Notes under the pieces: model-generated
What the model was told of the DNA's origin: nothing
Databases searched by the model: none
Seen by the model: the letters and a program-made list of their open reading frames with translations, nothing else
Program-made: the position numbers and the translations under genes
Assembly: GCA_001919715.1 (NCBI GenBank)
Contig: MNIJ01000107.1
Location: 1 to 38,213, forward strand
Length of the DNA: 38,213 bases
DNA from: Acidobacteria bacterium 13_1_20CM_58_21
GTDB taxonomy: Bacteria > Acidobacteriota > Terriglobia > Acidiferrales > UBA7541
Direction: 5' to 3'
In this document: positions 29,884-37,344 of the stretch, in pieces
Position numbering within the stretch: the first letter of the stretch is position 1
Layout of the letters: the number at the start of each line of letters is the position of its first letter

Positions 29884-32097
29884 ATGGGCGTTCTACAGAA
29901 CTTGCTTGTGCGTCATGCCTCGGCTACCTGCGCTGCTGTGCTGCTATTTGTGCTCTTCCCGTTTCTTGCACGCGCGCAGAGTCAGCATCTTGTAACGCTG
30001 GATGATTTGACTTCACAGATGAAATTCGTCGGCCAATATTTGGAGCTTTCACCCGACGATGAGACTCTGGCCTACAGCATTGAGAACGACGACAGTCTCT
30101 GGCTACTGAACGTCAAGGCACGAACTTCCCGTACTTTAGGCCAGGGATTCCTGCCACGCTGGTCTCCGGATGGCACCAAGCTTGCATTTTATTCGACGCG
30201 CAGCGGGACACTCCAATTGTGGATTCTAGACCTGAAGACAGACACATCGACCCAACTGACTAATCTTGAAGGTGGCATTGATCCCAATCCCGTGGCCGGA
30301 TTGAGCGGCTCGGATGAAGATCCGCTTCGATATTGTTGGTCGCCTGATGGCACAAGAATGGTTTTTGCGTCTCGAATGCATGCGCGTGGAAATGAGAGCA
30401 CCCGAATTTCACCGTCCAACGGGGACGGCAAAACAAGTCCAGCCACAGATCTTCAGCATCAGCCGGAGGGCACTCCTATCGTACTGACTAAGACAACGCC
30501 TCCGGAATGGACGGACAGCGGCCTTTTTCGCTATGGGGAATATCAGACTGCCTTATCTGCTAGAGGACCTGGATCAGGTACCGAGGCGGACTCATCGGGA
30601 AAGTTTCTGGCAAGGCAGGCCACCCAACTCTTTACAGTGAATATCGTGGACAAGCGCATGCAACAGCTGACCAACGATGATCGCGGGTATTTCACGCCTG
30701 ACTGGGCACCTGACGGGACTAAAATCGTGTTTATGTCGAGCGAGGGGAGGCCGATTACGGGTTACGGACCCGATACCACGAATCTTTACGTCATGCAACT
30801 TGCGGACCGCAAGGAGACGCTCCTGACGTCGGGTGTGGGCCAGAAAAGGCTGCCCTCTTATTCTCCGGATGGAAAATGGATTTCCTATTTGGGCTGCCAA
30901 CAGTTCGAGCAGGCCGCTGCTTATGTGGTATCAAGCACTGGCGGCACGCCTATAAGTGTTACCGAGCAATTGGACCGAAACGTTCGCGTTGGCCCTTATT
31001 GGTCGCCGGACAGCCATGCCCTTTTCGTTTCGTATCAAGACGGGGTTTCTATTTTGATCGGGCGAGTTTCCACTGCTGATGGAAAACTGCAACGTTTGTT
31101 CGACGACCACGCGTTCCGTGCTCCGTTTACTGTCTCTCGCGCGGGGAGCCTGATATGGGTGCAAGCGGATGGAACAAGTAGCGAGGTGATTTACAGGGCA
31201 GACTCGGAAGGCCGTAATACGGGTGAGTTGCTGGATTTGAACCCGAAAATCCGGGAATGGGCGCTTGGGAAGCAAGAAGTAGTGACTTGGAAGAACGGTC
31301 GCGGAGACGAACTTGAAGGAATTCTGATCAAGCCCGTGGGCTATCAGCAAGGAAAGTCCTATCCGCTGATTGTGGATCCCTATCCGGGCTTGGCGAACGG
31401 CTTCATGGGCGGTGCGATGAGCGGCAACCAAGCTTTCGCGTCGCGCGGGTACGCGGTTTTCTTCGCTCGCGAGCGGACCGCGCACACTTGGGAAAACCCG
31501 ACTCACGGAGACGCGTTTAATAAGGCCACGCGCGGGCCGCAAGGCGCGGACATCATGATGGATGATTTGATGAGCGGCATTGACGCGGTCGTAAAAATGG
31601 GCGTGGCCGATCCGAACAGGATGTGCCTCTATGGCTTCAGCAATGGAGGCGGCGCGACGAATTTGATCGTGACGAGGACTTCGAGGTTCAAGTGCGCGGT
31701 TTCGGCTTCAGGCGTAATGCCGGATTGGACGACTGCTTTCTTTCTTATTGACCCAGGCACTTTTGTGAAGCTCATCGGCGGCGTAGCGCCATGGGAAGAC
31801 CCGGGAGCGTACATCAAATTGTCGCCCGTCTATCATTTGGACAAGGTAACGACGCCCATGCTTCTGGCCGCCGGAGACAAAGAGACTTCGGGGGCTTTCA
31901 TGGCCCTGGAAATGTACACAGGCCTGCGCTACTTGGGCCGCGAGGTCACCTTCCTGCGGTACCCTAATCAGGGGCATGGCTTTGAAGGAGCGGCGCTAAA
32001 GGACTACTGGAAGCGCGCGAATACATTCTTTGACTTCTACCTCCATCCGGAGCCGCCCTCAATAGAGAGAACACCCGTGGCAACACTGAAGCGATAA
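29884..32097 (+). CDS. Secreted S9-family (prolyl oligopeptidase-like) peptidase; candidate lasso isopeptidase
   Basis: Signal peptide MGVLQNLLVRHASATCAAVLLFVLFPFLARAQ, beta-propeller WSPDGT repeats, GFSNGGGA (catalytic Ser), NQGHGF (catalytic His). Start taken at ATG 29884 with a GGAGGA ribosome-binding site. Confidence 0.88.
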   Translation: MGVLQNLLVRHASATCAAVLLFVLFPFLARAQSQHLVTLDDLTSQMKFVGQYLELSPDDETLAYSIENDDSLWLLNVKARTSRTLGQGFLPRWSPDGTKLAFYSTRSGTLQLWILDLKTDTSTQLTNLEGGIDPNPVAGLSGSDEDPLRYCWSPDGTRMVFASRMHARGNESTRISPSNGDGKTSPATDLQHQPEGTPIVLTKTTPPEWTDSGLFRYGEYQTALSARGPGSGTEADSSGKFLARQATQLFTVNIVDKRMQQLTNDDRGYFTPDWAPDGTKIVFMSSEGRPITGYGPDTTNLYVMQLADRKETLLTSGVGQKRLPSYSPDGKWISYLGCQQFEQAAAYVVSSTGGTPISVTEQLDRNVRVGPYWSPDSHALFVSYQDGVSILIGRVSTADGKLQRLFDDHAFRAPFTVSRAGSLIWVQADGTSSEVIYRADSEGRNTGELLDLNPKIREWALGKQEVVTWKNGRGDELEGILIKPVGYQQGKSYPLIVDPYPGLANGFMGGAMSGNQAFASRGYAVFFARERTAHTWENPTHGDAFNKATRGPQGADIMMDDLMSGIDAVVKMGVADPNRMCLYGFSNGGGATNLIVTRTSRFKCAVSASGVMPDWTTAFFLIDPGTFVKLIGGVAPWEDPGAYIKLSPVYHLDKVTTPMLLAAGDKETSGAFMALEMYTGLRYLGREVTFLRYPNQGHGFEGAALKDYWKRANTFFDFYLHPEPPSIERTPVATLKR

Positions 32098-32197
32098 AAA
32101 AAATGGCGCTTCCGGGTCTCTTAACTTTTCGCTTGACAGGGCGAATCGACGCTCGTAAAGTAGCGTCAACGCGCCTTCGATTTGCATTGCTATTTGC

Positions 32198-32332
32198 TTA
32201 GTCGTCGAGTTCGCAATCCGCAACCAGGGCTTTTCCGAGGGGTACACCGGGATCGTGAAGACTGTGTTTCGATCCTTCGATGACTTTCGTGGCTTCACCG
32301 AGGATTGCGAGTTCAGGTTTTTGGTAGCGCAT
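32198..32332 (-). CDS. Candidate lasso-peptide precursor 1 (44 aa)
   Basis: MRYQKPELAILGEATKVIEGSKHSLHDPGVPLGKALVADCELDD; leader YxxPxLxxxG; proposed core from Gly20 with Asp at core position 8. Start at ATG 32332. Confidence 0.78.
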   Translation of the reverse strand: MRYQKPELAILGEATKVIEGSKHSLHDPGVPLGKALVADCELDD

Positions 32333-32366
32333 GACTTGGGTTTCACCTTTCTCTGAATTAACCCGC

Positions 32367-32391
32367 CCCGGCGTGCCGGTAGCACGCCGGG
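32367..32391 (-). promoter_or_regulatory. Strong intergenic stem-loop between the two precursor genes
   Basis: Minus strand CCCGGCGTGC-TACCG-GCACGCCGGG, perfect 10-bp stem, 5-nt loop; no T-tract follows. Confidence 0.75.
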
Positions 32392-32413
32392 AGCAGGTTG
32401 TCTTGCTCACTGC

Positions 32414-32557
32414 CTAGCTGTCGAGTTCAGAGTCGGTGGAGACAAGCAGGTTCTTGATGAACGATGGTTGTCCCGGCTCCTGCGCTTGCTGCTTGTGTCC
32501 CAGAATGACGCTGGTGGCGTCGCCCAGAACGGCAACTTCAGGTTTCACGTAGCTCAT
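32414..32557 (-). CDS. Candidate lasso-peptide precursor 2 (47 aa)
   Basis: MSYVKPEVAVLGDATSVILGHKQQAQEPGQPSFIKNLLVSTDSELDS; homologous to precursor 1; AAAGGAGGTGAAAATC ribosome-binding site before ATG 32557; Gly20 with Glu at core position 8. Confidence 0.8.
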   Translation of the reverse strand: MSYVKPEVAVLGDATSVILGHKQQAQEPGQPSFIKNLLVSTDSELDS

Positions 32558-32640
32558 GATTTTCACCTCCTTTCGTTTCCAGCGGCCCGTCAATTCGCGC
32601 GCGAAATGATCGGGTCGGCAGGAACTCAATTAAATCCATC

Positions 32641-32662
32641 ACCTTCGCCGAAGGTATTTTTT
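32641..32662 (+). terminator. Candidate intrinsic terminator on the plus strand
   Basis: ACCTTC-GCC-GAAGGT hairpin followed by ATTTTTT. Confidence 0.45.
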
Positions 32663-32688
32663 GCTTACGTGATGCCCTTCGGAGAGAG

Positions 32689-34599
32689 TTAAGCTGGAGA
32701 GTGAGCCAAATTCATTTTTGGCTCCGTGGCTTCCAGGGGCGGGGAAGTAACCAATTCGCTGCGAGCCATGTCTCGCAGCCAAAACTCCAGAGTCATGGCG
32801 CGCATGAAATCGACGAAGTCAATGGACATGTTGCCCGACTTCATTTCTTCTAAGGCCTTGCGATACTTAGCAGGATTGACGTAACCGCGTCTGCCGATCA
32901 TTGGAGAGGCGAAGACGTTCTGCAGCATGTTCCAATTTTTTTCAATGAGAACAATGTGGCAGCGTGCCGCGCCTGCCTTTGTTTTTCTCAGGCGGACCTC
33001 ACTTGGAAGGATGTTCGCCAGAGCACGGCGCATCAGGGAGCGGCGTTCGCCCGGTCTAAGAAACTGATCTTGTGGAACGGAAGTCAGGAAGTCGACCAAA
33101 TCCCGGTCAAGGTACGGGTAGGTCATTTCCAAAATGGAAGGACGGTGTTCTCCCATCTGGCGCGCCAAAGTCGCGAGAGTGATATCCCAGTCTTGCATGC
33201 TGGGAAGTCTGAACCAGCGCTTTTGGATTCCCCCCAGCTTGCGTTCAGCCATGCGGTACTGACGGACAAATTTCGGGTCGAACCAAGGCTCTGGCCGCGC
33301 ATGTTTGGTCATCTTTGACTGCAGAGAGATCGGAAAAAAGAGTCTGCAAGTTTGCAGGAATAAGTGAATCCAAGGCCTCTTCATGTACAGGCTCCATGCC
33401 TTCAATTGCTTTGCAAATTCTCCGAGTCGAAACTGTGCGATAAGATCGCCCATCATGACGCGCGGATCTGAAGCCATGCCGTTGATCTCATCTCCGCCGG
33501 TACCAGAGAGCCCAACGCGGTATCCACCTTCGCGAAACATTTGTTCTTGGGCCGTCTTCATATCGTCGGGCCGGTCAGGAAGTGGAATGGGAGCAAAACG
33601 TGGATATTCGAGACAGTAGGGCGCGTCGAATTTGCTTGTGTCAAGATGTAGCCCTTTTCTGCCGCGCTTCTCTTCGATCTTCGTGAGGTAAAAGAAATCG
33701 TCGCCGGCGGGTTCGTTGATGTCGTAATAAGAGAAAGTGTCTAGTCGGGGAGTCCGCAGCCCTTCCTTTTGAAGAATGCCATCGGCCACGCACACGATTG
33801 ATGAGGAGTCCAATCCGCCGCTCAGTTCGGCCAATATTGGACAGTCCGACCGCAGTCGCCGGCGAATCGCCTGCTGAAAGAGGTAGAGATAGTGATGTTC
33901 GTAGTCTGCATCGCTCTTATACTTGATAAGTTTTTGGGGTTCGAATTTCCAATAAGGATGGGCCGTCACGCGGCCTTGATGAATTTTAACGTAGCTTCCT
34001 GGAGGAACGGCACGAACTTCCCGGTAGGGTGTGAGGTCCGCGTCCGGATGAGCGATGAGAAAGCCAGCGATGTATTCGTCGTCCACGGTAAATTGGATGC
34101 CCGAAAGCAGGACGATCGCAGAGAGCTCAGTACACCACATCACGCTCTCGCGAGTGCCGTAGTAGTAGAGATTTCGAACCGCCGAATAGTCCCGGGCCAG
34201 GAAAACAGACTTCTCGGCTGGATCCCAGACGGTCAGCGCCCAGTCTCCTATCAATTTCTTGAAACTCCGTGTTCCCCACTTCTCGAAGGCTGCGGCGACA
34301 ATTTCCAAGTCCGTTCGATCCGCTCGCATTAGCAGGCCAAGTTCAGAGATTAGCTGGCCGCGATTGTCCAGACGGCCATCCCACATCATCAGTTTTCCGT
34401 GTCCGAAAGTGTGTGGCTGACTTTCGAGCCGCGACTCCGGAGTGGTGTGAAATGGCCGGTAAAGGAAACCGATGGAACCGTGGACCTCCCTCTGGTTTCC
34501 GTCCGGTCCACGCTCCGCAAGAATGGCGCTCATCCGATCCAGAAACTCCGTATCGACGGGGCGACCGTCTAAGCACCACACTCCGGCTTGCACGCTCAT
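32689..34599 (-). CDS. Asparagine-synthetase-like lasso-peptide cyclase (C protein)
   Basis: SGGLDSSSIVCVADG PP-loop ATP-pyrophosphatase motif; glutaminase-like N-terminus lacking the Cys2 nucleophile (MSVQAGVWCLDGR); GAAGGAG ribosome-binding site before ATG 34599. Confidence 0.88.
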   Translation of the reverse strand: MSVQAGVWCLDGRPVDTEFLDRMSAILAERGPDGNQREVHGSIGFLYRPFHTTPESRLESQPHTFGHGKLMMWDGRLDNRGQLISELGLLMRADRTDLEIVAAAFEKWGTRSFKKLIGDWALTVWDPAEKSVFLARDYSAVRNLYYYGTRESVMWCTELSAIVLLSGIQFTVDDEYIAGFLIAHPDADLTPYREVRAVPPGSYVKIHQGRVTAHPYWKFEPQKLIKYKSDADYEHHYLYLFQQAIRRRLRSDCPILAELSGGLDSSSIVCVADGILQKEGLRTPRLDTFSYYDINEPAGDDFFYLTKIEEKRGRKGLHLDTSKFDAPYCLEYPRFAPIPLPDRPDDMKTAQEQMFREGGYRVGLSGTGGDEINGMASDPRVMMGDLIAQFRLGEFAKQLKAWSLYMKRPWIHLFLQTCRLFFPISLQSKMTKHARPEPWFDPKFVRQYRMAERKLGGIQKRWFRLPSMQDWDITLATLARQMGEHRPSILEMTYPYLDRDLVDFLTSVPQDQFLRPGERRSLMRRALANILPSEVRLRKTKAGAARCHIVLIEKNWNMLQNVFASPMIGRRGYVNPAKYRKALEEMKSGNMSIDFVDFMRAMTLEFWLRDMARSELVTSPPLEATEPKMNLAHSPA

Positions 34600-34612
34600 C
34601 GTGATCGCTCCT

Positions 34613-34990
34613 TCAGCATTTTTCCCAGACGCCATACTTCAACTGCACGTCACTATTTGTTTCGTTGACCGGTCGTCCGTCTACTTCTACCCACGCATGT
34701 GCTCTGAATGGGTACTTCTGAGCACCCAAAATCATTCGTGCGGGCACGCCCTGATTTCTAAGCAGGCAAGTGGTCACAGCCGCGCGCTGTAGACACATGA
34801 CGCGTTTCGGATACCACATCAGGGCATGGTTGACAGCATTGCACACGCGCTGAACGGTTTCCGCTCCCACTTCGCTGCGCCGCACAGGCCAGTCGCGGAC
34901 AATCCTATGTACTCCCGAAAATTTCTGGCGAGGTAAAAACACGTCGTACGCAAGCAGGCCAAGGAATGATTTCCAGAACATTATGGTCAT
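34613..34990 (-). CDS. Lasso-peptide biosynthesis B2-type protein (transglutaminase-like leader peptidase)
   Basis: RVMCLQRAAVTTCLLRNQGVPARMILGAQKYPFRAHAWVEVDGRPVNE: Cys and His of the Cys-His-Asp triad in the characteristic B2 context; 9 nt from the upstream stop. Confidence 0.9.
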   Translation of the reverse strand: MTIMFWKSFLGLLAYDVFLPRQKFSGVHRIVRDWPVRRSEVGAETVQRVCNAVNHALMWYPKRVMCLQRAAVTTCLLRNQGVPARMILGAQKYPFRAHAWVEVDGRPVNETNSDVQLKYGVWEKC

Positions 34991-34999
34991 CGTAGTTCC

Positions 35000-37084
35000 C
35001 TAAATAGTTAATCCTAGCTCGTGACAAATAAAAGAGAGCCTGTCGGTCAGGGCGGCGGCGCGCAGATCCAATGACTGGCCCGGCCAGTGGCCCCAATCCT
35101 GTTTGTAATCGAGGAGAATGGGACGCCCGGAAGTAGTCGCTGCCTGGAGCCGCGCAGTCATCTTTCTGACATGCATCGGATTACAACGATGATCGGCGTC
35201 TCCCGAAATCAACATCACCGCGGGATAAGCGGTCCCGTCTTGCACGCGGTGGTAAGGAGAGTAAGCCTTCAAAGCTTTGAAGTCGTCCTCCTTATCTGAA
35301 GAGCCGTATTCCTCCACAAACCATGCGGCAAGATCGAACTTGTGATACCGCAACATGTCCAGCAAAGGGCCGAGGCAAAGAACCGCACGAAATAGGTCCG
35401 GTCGCTGCGTCAGAGCTGCGGCAACGAGCAGACCGGCGTTCGAGCCTCCACCAATAGCCAGTTTCGCCGGTGCGGTATAACCTTTTGTCACAAGCCATTC
35501 AGCTGCGGCGACAAAATCGTCGATGGCATTTTGTCGTTTGTGCCTTTTGCCGGCTAAGTGCCACTTCGCTCCTAATTCCGATCCACCGCGCAGGTTCGCT
35601 ACAGCAAACAGAAAACCATTCTCGATGAGAAATGCCGCGTAAACGGCAAACCGTGGCACGATGGACGCTCCAAATCCTCCGTAACCGGTTAGAAAAGTCG
35701 GTCTCGGTGACGAAGCACGATATCCCCTACGACCCACCAAGGAGATCGGAATCTCGGTGCCATCTTTCGAAGGATAGGTGGCTTGTGTTACCTCGATCGC
35801 CGATGAATCAAAAGGAATGTTGCCTCGAGCCCAAATTGTCGATTTTCGCGTGGAAGCGTTGTAAGCGTGAGTTTCAGGCGGCTTTGCATAGGACGTTAGT
35901 TGGTAGAAAAGCGTGTCGTCCGAAGGCCACCAAGATAGCAAATCCACGGTACTTTCATCTGGACAAGCAAGGCAACCCTGTCTTCGACCCGCTAGGTTAA
36001 AGATATCAATTCGGGTTCTGCAATTCTCGATGTAGCTGATAAAAAGGAGTTCGCCCGCGATCGCCAAATCGTAGATGCGATGTTCAGACTCGGGGACTAT
36101 TTCTCGCCAGCCCTCTCGAGTTGGCTTTTCCAAAGAGATTTCCAACACCCGAAAGTTGGGTGCTTTCCAATCGGTCAGCGCGAAAAGCCGATGCCCAACA
36201 CAATAGAGGTTAAAATGTCCTTCGAGTTGCATCGCAATCGGGCGTGGCGGCTTGCTATCGGGCAGATCATGGACGTAAATGTCAGTGAGGCGGGGGCCTT
36301 GCAAAGAGCTCACAAGGTAGACCAGTGCGCGCTCCCCCGCCCGAAACATTGTCAAACGCCGATTCTCGCCATCTTCGATAACGAAAAGTTCTGCGTCCTG
36401 GTCCAGCGCGGTTCCTAACAAGTGCCGGCAAACGGATTGCCTTGACGAACGAGCCTTCTCAATACTTGAGTGCGAATAGTAAAATCCTGTTCGGTCCGGA
36501 CAGAAAATAAGTCCGAAACACAATCCATGCGGCAATCGATCAGACAAAACCGTTCCTGTTTCCACATCCATGAATTCCACCGCATAAGCATCTTCGCCGC
36601 CATGGCGGACGCTGTAGGCCATTAATTTCGCGTCATCAGAAATGGCAAGTAGGTTGACGCTCGTCGTGGTGCCCGCTTGTCTCTCGGCGGGATCTACTAA
36701 GCAAATGTCTTCGCTTGAGACAGAATCGTCCCGTCGCATCATGATGACCGGTTGCTGCTGATGCGCTGCCCTTTTCAGAAAGAAGTAGCAACCACCAACT
36801 TTCCACGGTTCGGAGATGAATTCGACATCTAACAGTTCTTTGATTCGTTGCCCGATCCGGTTCCGGCTTGGAATGGCATCGAGGATTTCACGAGCGTATG
36901 AGGTTTGTTCCTTGAGCCAGGTCCGCGTTCGCGGCGAATTCTGGTCTTCCAGCCACCGATAGGGATCTGTGATGCCGACACCATGCAACACTTCAGTGAC
37001 GGGTTCAACAGGGGTCTCTGGTGGTGGAGTTACTGTTAGCGTCACGCGTTTATACCTTGCACCAAATAACTTTTCGTTGATCAA
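35000..37084 (-). CDS. Prolyl oligopeptidase (S9A-like), first gene of the lasso operon
   Basis: ITDPYRWLEDQNSPRTRTWLKEQ N-terminus, GYGGFGASIVPRF, ANLRGGSELGAKWHLAG, GGGSNAGLL (Ser), SGDADHRCNPMHVRK (Asp), DWGHWPG (His); no obvious signal peptide. Confidence 0.93.
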   Translation of the reverse strand: MINEKLFGARYKRVTLTVTPPPETPVEPVTEVLHGVGITDPYRWLEDQNSPRTRTWLKEQTSYAREILDAIPSRNRIGQRIKELLDVEFISEPWKVGGCYFFLKRAAHQQQPVIMMRRDDSVSSEDICLVDPAERQAGTTTSVNLLAISDDAKLMAYSVRHGGEDAYAVEFMDVETGTVLSDRLPHGLCFGLIFCPDRTGFYYSHSSIEKARSSRQSVCRHLLGTALDQDAELFVIEDGENRRLTMFRAGERALVYLVSSLQGPRLTDIYVHDLPDSKPPRPIAMQLEGHFNLYCVGHRLFALTDWKAPNFRVLEISLEKPTREGWREIVPESEHRIYDLAIAGELLFISYIENCRTRIDIFNLAGRRQGCLACPDESTVDLLSWWPSDDTLFYQLTSYAKPPETHAYNASTRKSTIWARGNIPFDSSAIEVTQATYPSKDGTEIPISLVGRRGYRASSPRPTFLTGYGGFGASIVPRFAVYAAFLIENGFLFAVANLRGGSELGAKWHLAGKRHKRQNAIDDFVAAAEWLVTKGYTAPAKLAIGGGSNAGLLVAAALTQRPDLFRAVLCLGPLLDMLRYHKFDLAAWFVEEYGSSDKEDDFKALKAYSPYHRVQDGTAYPAVMLISGDADHRCNPMHVRKMTARLQAATTSGRPILLDYKQDWGHWPGQSLDLRAAALTDRLSFICHELGLTI

Positions 37085-37305
37085 ATAAGTGGCGGTGGCC
37101 TACCCTTCGGATCAATTTCTTCGTGGCGACCGCGGAATCGGCGAACCGACCTTTGCACTTTGTTGCGTAACAGCTTCTCAAAGCATCGCAACTTTCACGT
37201 CGCAGCTTGCGTAGGGCCGCGGAAAAGGCTAGGCGATGAGGCTGGGAACAACTTTGAGGGCTCGCGCAGGATGCACCACGTGGGAGGCTCGGATCAAGGG
37301 AAATC

Positions 37306-37344
37306 AGTTAGCCTATCCGGCCAAAGAGTTAGTCTATCCGGCCA
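37306..37344. repeat. Two-copy direct repeat AGTTAG(C/T)CTATCCGGCCA with 21-bp period
   Basis: 37306-37323 agttagcctatccggcca and 37327-37344 agttagtctatccggcca, one mismatch. Confidence 0.85.

Noticed and set aside
32209-32299. Alternative core start at Gly12 of precursor 1
   Set aside because: Puts Glu at position 8 only in precursor 1; precursor 2 has Leu there, so it cannot explain both peptides.
29884-37084. Reading the two S9 peptidases as a gene duplication
   Set aside because: One is a secreted WD40-like S9 peptidase (GFSNGG), the other an S9A-type POP (GGGSNAG) without signal peptide; different subfamilies, so not a local duplication.
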